From assembly GCA_001460835.1 (NCBI GenBank), contig CYKH01002008.1:4726-38109 (forward strand): a DNA stretch of 33,384 nt, in the 5' to 3' direction. This DNA is from Bodo saltans (lineage: Eukaryota; Euglenozoa; Kinetoplastea; Eubodonida; Bodonidae). Positions within the stretch are counted from its first letter, which is position 1; each line of letters opens with the position of its first letter. The notes below the pieces were generated by a model. It ran no database searches, had not been told where the DNA came from, and saw nothing but the letters and a program-made list of their open reading frames with translations. A program made the translations under genes and the position numbers. Below, piece after piece: positions 1 through 9,072 of this stretch.

Positions 1-1307
1 CGGAAACAGAGTTGAAACTCTTGATTGGTTTATGGGTACTGATGGCTTCAGTGCTCATCAACATCAGCTTCCACCCTTGGAGCGAGCACATGCTGTCCCT
101 CATCGAAACGACAACCCTCGCTGCAATTGCCGCGACATACGGCTTTCTAGATCTCACGTTTTACTCAGCTGTGTCTGATTCCGATTCAAACCTGTTGGTG
201 GTGTACATAGCTGTAGGCCTTGTCAACCTTCTGGCTCTTGGGTGCCTCGTTGTCGGCATGATGTGGTCGACACAAAAAACCATCGCGAACCTTGCTTCGA
301 AGCGCGGTCCATTAGGTTACTTCTTCACTCAAGTATTGTGGGCAGCAGACGTCGCAGAAGTAAGTATTCAAGTGCTGAATGACGGTGTGAAGCGAATTCA
401 TGGGAAGTTGGAAGTTCGATTCCCACGAGAGTATCACGTGGCCCTCGTGGAGCTGGTTGTCTCACAAATCCTTCGCGAACGCCAAGAGAAATTGAACACC
501 CACAATGTACTAAACCCACTGCTGCCTCCAGGAAGTCCGTTAGGTAGTGCTCGCGATCGCTCTTGCGCTCGACTTCCTCCAGCCGCCAGTTTTATGAAAG
601 CGATTGAAGTCCTCTCCATCATCCCTCGCTTGATCCACCGTGACAGCGGTGCAGGGATCGGCCCCTCACAAAGCATGAGCAGTGTACGGTCGTCATCGCG
701 ATCCTCGATACGCGTTGGGAACCCTCTCACACCAAGGTACTCGCAGTCACCAGCGGCGAAGGTCGACAGCGCCGCGTTTGGGCCAAAAGTCACCTTCACC
801 GAGACAGCGTCGCCCACATGTCCACTGCCGGCTGTGTACGACATCCCCTCATTCAGCGAAGCCCAAGCAGATAGCGGCGGTCATGACCTTACAGATCTTT
901 TGCCCGCAGCTCGTGGAAGTGGAAGTAGTGTTGCACCACCCTCAAGCTATGCGCAGTCTCAGGGCGAAGCTTCGCAGCCCCGGAACCCTGCGATGGCGAT
1001 GGAACGACAATCCGCCTCCCGATCCAACGGCTCTTGGGTTGGCGACGGTAACCCAGTCCCTGAAGCAAGCAATCACGAGGACAACGATGTTGATATTCTT
1101 GCTGCACGAGTGCAGCATTCATTAGCGGTCCTCAAACGTGCTGAGGGATACACCGCTATGCGTCTCCGAGCACTGATCACCATGGGAGAACTAGATTACG
1201 CTTCTGCTCTTATCAATGAAGTGTACGATGCGGAAGAGGAGTTTTTCCGCGCAGCAGTTGAGCTTAGAGAAAGTGCCGGCGACGTGTCACTTGTTGTGAA
1301 TTTGTAA
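1..1307 (+). CDS. Multi-pass membrane protein, C-terminal part (5' end outside window)
   Basis: The frame is open to the left edge, so the visible 435 or so residues are the C-terminal part of a longer protein; the apparent TTG start at 12 is not a real start. Three hydrophobic segments are seen at about nt 15-71, 102-174 and 189-270. The first pair has the pattern of a helix, a short loop with Pro-Trp, then an LIETTTLAA helix, which resembles the last membrane helices of TRP-like C-terminal bundles in large protist surface proteins (inference). A hydrophilic tail of about 340 residues follows, rich in Ser/Arg/Pro, presumably cytosolic. It ends in a helical segment (AARVQHSLAVLKRAEGYTAM onwards to the TAA at 1305). 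The ligand or channel function cannot be judged without the N-terminal part. Confident as coding; family uncertain. Confidence 0.75.
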   Translation, partial: ETELKLLIGLWVLMASVLINISFHPWSEHMLSLIETTTLAAIAATYGFLDLTFYSAVSDSDSNLLVVYIAVGLVNLLALGCLVVGMMWSTQKTIANLASKRGPLGYFFTQVLWAADVAEVSIQVLNDGVKRIHGKLEVRFPREYHVALVELVVSQILRERQEKLNTHNVLNPLLPPGSPLGSARDRSCARLPPAASFMKAIEVLSIIPRLIHRDSGAGIGPSQSMSSVRSSSRSSIRVGNPLTPRYSQSPAAKVDSAAFGPKVTFTETASPTCPLPAVYDIPSFSEAQADSGGHDLTDLLPAARGSGSSVAPPSSYAQSQGEASQPRNPAMAMERQSASRSNGSWVGDGNPVPEASNHEDNDVDILAARVQHSLAVLKRAEGYTAMRLRALITMGELDYASALINEVYDAEEEFFRAAVELRESAGDVSLVVNL

Positions 1308-2285
1308 AGGATGTGTGTGCCACGGCTGCCCTTTTTAGCTTTTTTGCTTGTTTGTTTGCGTGTAAATTATTGGTGGGAATGTGAACACATTAAATAGTCC
1401 AATCATTAGAATAAGACAGTTTGCATCACGAGCATCACCGCATCAACTGCAACAGGATCTCCCAGTTGAAAGAATTAGAGAGACCCTCGTAGCACGCCCC
1501 ATTTTGATTGAAGCGGGCTCCTTTTTTTACTATTACTTCCCCTCGCCTCCCTTCTGATATCCAAGATCAATTTTGGTTGTGTCTTTTTTCTTTTCATTTT
1601 TTCCCCCCTTCGCTTCTATTACGACCTCACCACAACAAAAATCCCTCAGCCCAACATCACTCCCCCACTCAAACATGTCTGCAATCCTAGCTGTGATGTC
1701 TTGTGCTGTATGTGTTTGAGATACATCCAGCTCCGATCTGTTCACACGCACTCGGTGCTGCACTTCACTTCACCACTCTTTCATTTTTTTGTTTCTTTGG
1801 TGGTCTTTTGTATCGCAGGAAACCAAAGGAAGATAGAGTGGAAGGCGCTTTCGCACTTTTTTCCTTCGTGTTTGGTCCACGTCGGTTTATTCCTTTTTTT
1901 GCAAGATCTGGCCTATTGGATTTTTTGGTGGCCTTGAGCAGTGAAAAGAAAGGAAATCCGTACTGGTTTTATTCCGTGTACCATCCCAGAACGGTTGCTG
2001 TTCGATATCAAATGCACTTACCCTGCTACTGTTTGTTTGTGAGCGTGTCGCTTTTCTACTTATTGCTGCTTTCTATTTGATACATTTCTGTGATTCCCTT
2101 GCAAACATTCCCCATTGCATAATGAAACCTCTCTTGCTCGTTTATCGGCTTTGAACTTGTCTTTAGGAAAGGAAGGACTCTAAACGGTGCACAAGTGAGA
2201 GAAGGAGGCACCTGTAGCGGTCTCAATTTCCTTGACGTTCTCGACAGAAAAGGACCCCCCGCTCGCACGTCTCACAAAGCCATCT
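1308..2285 (+). other. Intergenic spacer, T/C-rich, 978 bp
   Basis: No convincing gene. The + strand is strongly pyrimidine-rich (runs near 1521-1615, 1775-1800 and 1858-1905). It should hold the 3' UTR and polyadenylation region of the upstream membrane-protein gene and the trans-splice region of the next gene. The open frame at 1703-2080 begins with GTG and looks like translated pyrimidine tract rather than protein. Confidence 0.7.
2128..2166 (+). promoter_or_regulatory. Probable spliced-leader trans-splice acceptor
   Basis: An imperfect polypyrimidine tract ends in CTTGTCTTTAG, with AG at 2165-2166. It lies 119 nt before the ATG at 2286. This is the expected signal for mRNA 5' end formation in kinetoplastids; no promoter is expected for each gene. 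Confidence 0.5.
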
Positions 2286-3716
2286 ATGGGAAGCAACTGC
2301 AGCCTAGAAAGTAGTGCAGATGCTCATCACCACGCCGCGGGCAATGAGGACGTGGATGATTTCCTCTTCGATAAAGCACGAGTCGATGAAGTGTTGAGAC
2401 GCGCGGGAGACTCTGCCGCCCGTGCAATGGACCATTGGAGTGATTTTGGGTCTGCACCTCCGCATATCCTAAATGACTCTGCAAGCCCCGTGCCCACACA
2501 AAACCCAATCCGTGCACGTCATCGATCAGCCGCATCATCATCAATCGATGGGGATATGACCACCACCGCGCCCCCGCCCCTCCAGCGCATAAGTTCGTCT
2601 GGTGGGTTAACTACTCAGAAGCATTCAACAAGTAGTGCCGTCAATCCAATGGTCGCTCACCTCCGCCATCACAATCATAACAACAACAGCAACCATCCGA
2701 GTAGCTCTGGTAAACATCAGCCGCTGCACTACCACAACGCCAGCACCGGCACCCATAACAGTGCCTTCCCACCACTACCTCATGCAGTACTCGTGCCGAT
2801 GTCAGCAGCAGCAGTAGGAGTGTCATCCGATGCAACGTTCCCCTCACCTCAGCTGCATTGCCGTCATCAGCAAAAAGAAGATCTTGATGGCGATTCTGAT
2901 ACAGACCACTTATGCTCATCCTTCCTGCGCCCCTCGTCATCGTCCACTCCGTTAGACCCAATTAGCCCATCTCGTGGTGTAGGAGCGGGAGTAACATCAT
3001 CGTCTTCCTCGAAGGCAGAAGATTTCGACCCGCTATCGTGGATCTCTGATGCCAATGGAAAGTTGCACGTATGTGGACCACACAACAGTGAAGACTACGA
3101 CACGGTGAGCACGGACGATGCGTTTTATCTTCTACCTGGTGGCGCTGCTACTACACCCCCTCGGCCAGCTCGGAAACGTCTATTTCATCAGCATCACCAT
3201 CATCAGCAGCAGCAACAGTTGCAGCAGTTGACACGCAGCACGTCGACCTCGAGTGTTCTCACACTTGCAGGGCGCAGCAACGGAGATTGCGCTCCCTCTG
3301 ACGCTCAATCAATTCCAGTCTCATCGTCTGGTGCACTTGACGTCAGCGCGAGTCACATGTACCCCGGAACCCAGGTTGCATTATCCTCGGCTTCATTTGT
3401 CACCGCAGCACCTAACAACGATCATGGGCAAAGTACAACGTCTCTGGCCTCTACTCTTTCGGAAGCTGCTTTCTTTAACTCAGCGCAGTGGGATTCATTA
3501 TCCAGAGCACAGCGCATGGCTTCCACGAGAGCAATGATGCAAAAGTTAAAGGAAGTACGCCAAGAAAATGAGCTTGTCTCGAAGGGCTGGCGCCGTAGCG
3601 GGAGAGCAGAGGGAACTCGCTCTCTCAACGGTTCTATACATTCCTCAGAAGGGAGCATTAGCGTTTCGTTCAAGGACCACGATAGGGTTGCTGTCGATGA
3701 CGACGACGACGAATGA
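2286..3716 (+). CDS. Low-complexity protein with N-myristoylation/palmitoylation motif
   Basis: The frame can be extended upstream to a TTG at 2232, but the first ATG at 2286 follows the predicted splice acceptor and gives 476 residues starting MGSNCSLESS. Gly2 with Ser6 fits the N-myristoyltransferase consensus, and Cys5 is well placed for palmitoylation, so the protein is probably anchored to the cytosolic face of a membrane (inference). The body is low complexity: His/Asn stretches, Ser runs, a His-Gln tract near nt 3187-3225, and an acidic DDDDDE tail. More ordered-looking parts are DFDPLSWISDANGKLHVCG (about nt 3022-3080) and a helical basic region RAQRMASTRAMMQKLKEVR (about nt 3505-3560). 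No known domain was recognised. Alone between two long spacers. Confidence 0.75.
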   Translation: MGSNCSLESSADAHHHAAGNEDVDDFLFDKARVDEVLRRAGDSAARAMDHWSDFGSAPPHILNDSASPVPTQNPIRARHRSAASSSIDGDMTTTAPPPLQRISSSGGLTTQKHSTSSAVNPMVAHLRHHNHNNNSNHPSSSGKHQPLHYHNASTGTHNSAFPPLPHAVLVPMSAAAVGVSSDATFPSPQLHCRHQQKEDLDGDSDTDHLCSSFLRPSSSSTPLDPISPSRGVGAGVTSSSSSKAEDFDPLSWISDANGKLHVCGPHNSEDYDTVSTDDAFYLLPGGAATTPPRPARKRLFHQHHHHQQQQQLQQLTRSTSTSSVLTLAGRSNGDCAPSDAQSIPVSSSGALDVSASHMYPGTQVALSSASFVTAAPNNDHGQSTTSLASTLSEAAFFNSAQWDSLSRAQRMASTRAMMQKLKEVRQENELVSKGWRRSGRAEGTRSLNGSIHSSEGSISVSFKDHDRVAVDDDDDE

Positions 3717-4250
3717 AAGAGAGACATCTGCAGCAACATTAGGTGAGAAAAAAGAAAAAAACTGTACACCGAGAGTAAAGCACCTGCAAGAGAAATCGCC
3801 TCTTACGCATGTGTGTGTGATTGTCGTTGTGTGAATTCCGACAAGACAACAACAACAGAAGAAGAATTCGAACGTGGGAGGTATTCAAAAGAAAGGAAAG
3901 GTATACCCAAGCAGCACCCCAAATAAATGTGATCGGTGTGGGACACATAGCTGCGAACTGTGGTTTTTTCTTTCGTTTCAAGAAAAATCAATGGAAAAAA
4001 AAACATTGCTATTGAGAAACACAAGAAATTACTGAATTAGTCTCTTTTTTTGATTTTGCTTTTGACAATACCAATTCCTTGCGGTCATTTTACTACAGTA
4101 GTGGACGTTGAAGTGTTTTTTTTCCTACGACAAATACTGCAAATACGTTCCAGCTGCAACTCCAAGAATTCAAACATGTTCCTCGTCGCATTGAGGTTTT
4201 CGTTTCGTCCTTTCTGTGTTGTGTGTATTTGTTGTTGTTTGTTGTGTTTT

Positions 4251-4356
4251 TGTGTTTTTTGCTTTTTGCTTCCCCCTTGCTCAAAGTTAGTGCAATTAAC
4301 TTCCTTTACTGCGTGGCTGTGAAGTGTATCCTTTGTGTTTTGCTTTTTGCTCCCCC
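4251..4356 (+). repeat. Two imperfect copies of a T-rich motif with C5 end
   Basis: A motif of the form TGTGTTTT..GCTTTTTGCT(T)CCCCC occurs at 4251-4276 and again at 4334-4356. The copies differ by small indels. It is probably a local duplication within the spacer; function unknown. Confidence 0.45.
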
Positions 4357-5248
4357 AATTTTGACCAGACTTTCGAAAGTCCATTGGCTCCCCGTTTTTC
4401 TCTGAGTTGATGTTGCGCATCACACAATGCCCGTTCCAATTTGCGCGGTGACATTCCCCCTCCAAAGTCGAGAGAAGGGGGTTTGTGCACCTGTCGTAAG
4501 GGCTCGTTGCTTTGCTCGCCTCAAACAAAAGCTCAAAAAGGAATTAAAGAGATTATCCCACAGAATCCATAAAATCCGACAATACTTTCAAGCGTGTATG
4601 CTACTTCCTTGTTGTTTTTGTTTCTTTTTTTTATTGTGTGTTGTCATTTGTGTTCGCTTGTTAGTTTTGCTTCGCGTCTGAGTTGCGTCGCCCTGTGGCA
4701 TCCTGATCCAATAAGAAGAATTGAGAATCGCGCCACCTGCTCTAACCAAATTTAGGAAAGTCAAAAAGGACTGATGTATTTTCGTTTTTCGTTTGTTATG
4801 TTGTTCCCAAATCTCGAGAGTGAAAGAAAGAACATTGGAAGATTTATCGTTTGTCGCTCCTCGACTTTGCTTCTTCGATTTCTTTTTTTTTCATACACTC
4901 TGCGTTCAACACACTCCGTCTTCGCTTCTAAATGGTCAAACCTCACAACAATTAAGTGTGGAGGGACACTATGAAAGTATGAGATTGGGGTTCCTCCGTT
5001 CCTCTAATTACACAAAAAAGGCAACCGATGCAATGTTTCTCCTGCTCCCCCCTCATTAACGCGTCAATTATTACCCTCCCTCACGTTGCTCTTTATCTCC
5101 ACACCGCTGGCCCATCTCTGTGTTTCCATCGGTGTTTGGTGCTCGTTTCGCTTCTTTTTTTTCCAATTTTGTACTTTTTTGTGTGTTTGTGATACGACTC
5201 AATACAATCTATTGGTGTCACTTTTTGTTGGTCCATTTCCAAGGAGAT

Positions 5249-5300
5249 CCTCTTCATTTATTTTTTCTTCTTTCAAAACAAAAAAAAACCTGCAAAGCAG
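5249..5300 (+). promoter_or_regulatory. Probable trans-splice acceptor of the karyopherin gene
   Basis: A strong T/C tract at 5249-5274 is followed by an A-rich stretch and the first AG dinucleotides at 5296-5297 and 5299-5300, about 70 nt before the ATG at 5368. Either AG could be used. Confidence 0.5.
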
Positions 5301-5367
5301 CTAACGCCTTAAGAGCAGTTCTTCTAACTTTAAAAAAAACTCAGCAAGTCACACCTACTTCTAAACA

Positions 5368-8300
5368 ATGGACGCCGCCGCATTCGAGCTTCTTCTGACG
5401 AACATGACGAACGCAGAGAACCTCACTCGCAAGGCCGCCGAGGAGCAGTACGAGCAGATGCGTGTCGCTGATCCGTTGTGGGTCATGCACGCTGTCACGG
5501 AAACGTGTGCTCTCACCACCAACGAGAGCGTCCTCGCCATCACGATCATTCTACTTCGTAAGATGTTCGCGAGCAGCGTTGATTGCTACGACAAGGCCAC
5601 GCCCGAAGTGCGCAACGCGATCAAGGGTCGCATGCTTGAGATTTTTGGTAAGAACGCTACGAACAAGAACGCTCGTTCTGCTGCTGCATGCGTGTCTGCT
5701 CTGGCTGCCAAGGTTGTCGCCATTGGTGACGACTGGAGCGACTTGTGGCAAAACCTCTTTGCCACCATCACCACCGCTGGTACCTCCAGCCCCCACCGTG
5801 GCGCATGCTGCGAAGTCATCGCCCACACTGCTACCGTCCTCGCCTCCACGTACCTCAAGGGCCACCTCCAGGAGCTCGCCAATGGTTTGAACAACTGTCT
5901 GCAGGATCCTGCGGTGGACGTGAAGAAGAGCGCCTTCGCTGCGGTGCAAGCAGTCACTCAGATCGTATCAGATGCTGAGATGGCTCACTTCCGCCCACTC
6001 GTGACCACAATGCTCAGCACTGTGGAGGGACCTCTCAACTCTGGTGACTGGGAAGCAGCGACTTCATTGTGCTCCGCTTTGGCCGATTGCGTGGAACACA
6101 ACGCACCGTTGTTCACCCAGCACACGACGCAAGTCTTGCAGGCGATGATGCAAGTCGCATCGTCTCCTCAAGTCGCGAAAGAGGCGCGCCACATGGCTGT
6201 CGAGGTGATGGTGACGTACTGCGACACCGAACCCAAGTCTGTCCGCAAGGTGCACGGCTTCTCGAAGGCGCTGTTCGAGCTGTTGTACAGCTACATGCTT
6301 CACCCCGAGATCCCCAGCGACTGGGACACCACCCCTGACGATCCGGAAGCGGCTGACATTGAAGGCGTTTCTGACCTTGACGTCGGTTGCACATCGCTTG
6401 ATCGAGTTTCGACCTCCATTCGTGCAAAGCAGCTCCAGGAAATCGCACAAAGCCTTTTCATGCAGCACATCGGCTCTGCGGAGTGGCAGCAGCGCAACGC
6501 TGCACTCATCATGCTCACCTACGTCAGCGAAGGTCTTCAGGAAGTGTTCTCTCAGCAGCTTGGTATGATCCTCCAGTTCGTGGTCCCCATGCTGAACGAC
6601 GCGCACAAGATGGTGCGCAACAGCGCCATTACTTGCCTTTCACAGTTTAGCAATGACTTTGCACCCCAATTGCAAACTGACTTCCATGCTGAGGTCATTC
6701 CAGCTCTGCGCCAAGCGCTGCGCGACGCTGCTCCTCGCAATGCTGCGACAGCCGCTGCTGCGCTGAACAGCTTCTTCGACAATGCTGAAGACGGTGATGA
6801 CGACGATGAGGCCGTGATGGAGCGCCTTTCCCCGTACGTTCACGAGACGTGCGGTGACCTTGTCAACCTGTACAACAGCTCCACGCACCTCTTCGTGAAG
6901 GGCGACTGCCTCGGCGCACTCAGCGCCATCATCGGCACCTGCAAGGCGGCCCTGACCCCGTACGTCAACGACCTCGTCCCAATTTTCCAGGCAGTTCTGC
7001 AGCTTCCTGAGGATGTTTCCACCGACGAGGGCAAGACCATCCGCGCAATGAAGTGCAAGGCCACCGAATGCACCACTCTTCTTGCTTGTGGTGTCGGCAA
7101 GGTGCACTTCGCCAACTACTCCCACGCCGTTTGCAACTACCTCAACTCTATGTTGGCGTTGAACCTGCCCAATGATGATCCTCGTCTGAGGTACATTCTC
7201 CGTGGGTGGACGTGCATGGTGGAGTGTCTCAAGGAAGATGTTCTTCCCTACTTGCCCAACGTCATGCCACCCCTGCTCAACGTTGCAAACCTCGACTGCG
7301 ATCTTCAGATCGTTCACAAGGAGGTCGGCGATGATGAAGACAGTGATGACGACGATGATGACAACATCAAGAAGGTCCGCCTCTGCCTTCCCGGCCTTGG
7401 TGAGCAGACTGTCAAGATCCACACCTCTCTCATTGAGGATAAGGAGCTCGCTAGCACCATCATTCTTTCGATCGTGGATGAGTTGAAGGGCAAGCTCGGC
7501 TCGTACCTTCAAGATATCGCGAAGATGGCAGTAGGCCTTCTTGACTTCTCCGCAACTGGTGAGATCCGCGAGAACGGTGCACAGATCATTGCTCTCCTTG
7601 CCGAGTCATACAATGAGCCTGAGCAACAAGCTCAGCTCTTGCCCTTCTTGAACTTCGTCATTCCCGCCCTTCTCTCCGCGGCAAAGACGGAGACCGAGAT
7701 GGCTGTCCTTGGTGAGTTCCTCACAGCGCTCTCCCGCTGCCTGGACAACACCCCTCGCTCATCACTCACTCAGGAACTGGTGACGGAAATCGCATCCCAC
7801 GTCCACAAAGTTCTTGTTGACTCTGTCGAGCGCCGCAAGAAGTGCATCCAGACTAAGGCACACGAGAAGGACGAAGACGAGCTCGATGCCCTTGAGGATG
7901 AGGATGCCACCGAGCAGTTCCTCCTTGGCGAGTGCAACACCGCCATCGGTGCCCTCCTTCGCAACTGCACAGAGCAATTTGTGCCTCTCTTCATCTCACA
8001 ATACCTGTCCGTCATCGGCACCCTCACCGGTGAGGGCATGGATGATTATGACGTCAAGACTGGCCTGTGCATGCTGTCGGACTTCGTGGAGCATGCTCAA
8101 GTGAACGCTCTGCCCCATCTGGCTCACTCCTCGGCGGCATTCCTTCACTTTGCCGAGCGCCCCGATGAGAGCGTCCAGCAGGTGTCCTTCTTCGGCCTTG
8201 GTCTCATCCTCACGCTTGCCCACTCCGCCTTCCCCCAGCCCCACGCTGAGTCCCTCCAGCTTGCCGGTCAAACCGCCACGAAGATTAGCCACTACCTCTC

Positions 8301-8622
8301 AAATCCCATTGCCCGCAAGGAGGACTACATCGATACCACCGCCAACGTGCTGAGCACCTCCTTCAAGGTGATTGATTTGTTCGGCCAGGGTGGCGCTTTT
8401 GATGCTGCCCGCTTGATGCAGCAGAGCCTCGTATTCTTGCCCGCTGATGGTGATGATGTTGAGGCCCAACGCGTTCATGAGCAGCTCCTGCGCTGGGTTG
8501 TGCAAGGACACTGGATTCTGGCCAGTGTTCCCACCGCCAAGCAAATGATTATCACTGCGTTGAAGAAGGCGAAGAAGGGTATGCTCAACCAAGCAACGAT
8601 GCAGCAGCTCAGCACGATGTAA
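5368..8622 (+). CDS. IPO5: Importin-beta family karyopherin, IPO5/Kap121 type
   Basis: A nuclear transport receptor that would bind cargo and RanGTP and shuttle through the nuclear pore. The 1,084 residues match the usual length of IPO5/Kap121 (about 1,090-1,100). The N-terminus (ENLTRKAAEEQYEQMRVADP) fits the importin-beta N-terminal repeat, and the whole protein is made of helical HEAT-type repeats. Family-like segments are LDVGCTSLDRVSTSIRAKQL followed by EWQQRNAALIMLTYVSEGLQ (about nt 6380-6540), then VPMLNDAHKMVRNSAITCL. Acidic loops lie at about nt 6787-6812 (EDGDDDDEA) and 7327-7365 (GDDEDSDDDDDDN), as in this subfamily. The ATG at 5368 is preceded by AACA and a splice acceptor. Codons end mostly in C or G, more biased than in neighbouring genes, consistent with high expression. 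Intact. It could be another importin-beta paralogue, but the SLDRV region favours IPO5/Kap121. Confidence 0.92.
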   Translation: MDAAAFELLLTNMTNAENLTRKAAEEQYEQMRVADPLWVMHAVTETCALTTNESVLAITIILLRKMFASSVDCYDKATPEVRNAIKGRMLEIFGKNATNKNARSAAACVSALAAKVVAIGDDWSDLWQNLFATITTAGTSSPHRGACCEVIAHTATVLASTYLKGHLQELANGLNNCLQDPAVDVKKSAFAAVQAVTQIVSDAEMAHFRPLVTTMLSTVEGPLNSGDWEAATSLCSALADCVEHNAPLFTQHTTQVLQAMMQVASSPQVAKEARHMAVEVMVTYCDTEPKSVRKVHGFSKALFELLYSYMLHPEIPSDWDTTPDDPEAADIEGVSDLDVGCTSLDRVSTSIRAKQLQEIAQSLFMQHIGSAEWQQRNAALIMLTYVSEGLQEVFSQQLGMILQFVVPMLNDAHKMVRNSAITCLSQFSNDFAPQLQTDFHAEVIPALRQALRDAAPRNAATAAAALNSFFDNAEDGDDDDEAVMERLSPYVHETCGDLVNLYNSSTHLFVKGDCLGALSAIIGTCKAALTPYVNDLVPIFQAVLQLPEDVSTDEGKTIRAMKCKATECTTLLACGVGKVHFANYSHAVCNYLNSMLALNLPNDDPRLRYILRGWTCMVECLKEDVLPYLPNVMPPLLNVANLDCDLQIVHKEVGDDEDSDDDDDDNIKKVRLCLPGLGEQTVKIHTSLIEDKELASTIILSIVDELKGKLGSYLQDIAKMAVGLLDFSATGEIRENGAQIIALLAESYNEPEQQAQLLPFLNFVIPALLSAAKTETEMAVLGEFLTALSRCLDNTPRSSLTQELVTEIASHVHKVLVDSVERRKKCIQTKAHEKDEDELDALEDEDATEQFLLGECNTAIGALLRNCTEQFVPLFISQYLSVIGTLTGEGMDDYDVKTGLCMLSDFVEHAQVNALPHLAHSSAAFLHFAERPDESVQQVSFFGLGLILTLAHSAFPQPHAESLQLAGQTATKISHYLSNPIARKEDYIDTTANVLSTSFKVIDLFGQGGAFDAARLMQQSLVFLPADGDDVEAQRVHEQLLRWVVQGHWILASVPTAKQMIITALKKAKKGMLNQATMQQLSTM

Positions 8623-8786
8623 AAAGGTCCTCTTTTTCTCCTTCTGGAGACTTGACGCGCATCTCGCACAAAAAAGGACAAAAGGAACAAAGTGAAGAAT
8701 TGGAAATTCGCACGAAGCGAAAATTTTGGGCAGTGTAATTCTTTTCGGCTCCTTTTTGGCATTCAAGCGTTTTTATGAGCCCAAGG

Positions 8787-8829
8787 CACTCCCCCCTGAT
8801 CTCCTTCAGAGTGGTGCTCGGGGGGCGTG
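8787..8829 (+). other. GC-rich inverted repeat (possible RNA hairpin)
   Basis: CACTCCCCCC at 8787-8796 can pair with GGGGGGCGTG at 8820-8829, giving six G:C pairs plus three more beyond one mismatch, with a 23-nt loop. It lies about 165 nt after the karyopherin stop codon and could be a 3' UTR element. Function unknown. Confidence 0.4.
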
Positions 8830-9030
8830 AAATGAAACGCAAGAAATCCAGAAAGAAACGAAGATGAAACCGGATAAGCAATATTAACGTGCGCCACACA
8901 CATGGATTCCCTCCAGAAGAACAACACACGACCAATTACCAATTGCAACAAGTGAACGAATAATAACACACAAAAGAAAAAAAAAACATGCCTCACTTTC
9001 AAAAAAGATTGTTTGCCACGATGCATTTCT

Positions 9031-9052
9031 TTACGTTTTATTTTCCTTTCAG
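9031..9052 (+). promoter_or_regulatory. Strong trans-splice acceptor of SPO11
   Basis: TTTTATTTTCCTTTCAG ends at 9052, a near-ideal polypyrimidine-AG acceptor. The predicted 5' UTR is only 20 nt, and this rules out the upstream in-frame TTG at 9013 as a start. Confidence 0.7.
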
Positions 9053-9072
9053 GCAAAATTGACACAAGAAAA

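Larger units (their letters stand above)
3717..5367 (+). other. Long intergenic spacer, 1,651 bp, T-rich
   Basis: No supported gene, tRNA or snRNA was seen. The + strand is T-rich with many runs of 6-9 T and a few A runs. The short open frames on both strands are hydrophobic or Lys-rich translations of these tracts and lack family features. It must contain the 3' end of the acylated-protein mRNA and the splice region of the karyopherin gene. It is longer than the other spacers here, so an unrecognised non-coding RNA or a rapidly evolving small protein cannot be excluded. Confidence 0.6.
8623..9072 (+). other. Intergenic spacer with 3' UTR hairpin, 450 bp
   Basis: Contains the 3' UTR of the karyopherin gene and the splice region of SPO11. 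A GC-rich inverted repeat is annotated separately. No coding region seen. Confidence 0.6.

Noticed and set aside
1703-2080. 125-residue hydrophobic open frame
   Set aside because: Starts with GTG, lies in a pyrimidine-rich spacer and is rich in Phe/Leu/Ser as expected from translated T/C tracts.
2232-2285. Upstream non-ATG starts (TTG/GTG) for several genes (2232, 9013, 10833, 15911)
   Set aside because: Each has an ATG downstream in frame; for the SPO11 (9013) and receptor-cyclase (15911) genes the non-ATG codon also lies upstream of a good splice acceptor. Kinetoplastid translation normally uses the first ATG.
3717-5367. tRNA or snRNA gene in the long spacer
   Set aside because: No cloverleaf and no B-box-like GGTTCGA followed by pairing arms was found on either strand by eye.
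6640-7512. 290-residue open frame on the - strand
   Set aside because: It lies wholly within the intact karyopherin gene and has no features of its own.
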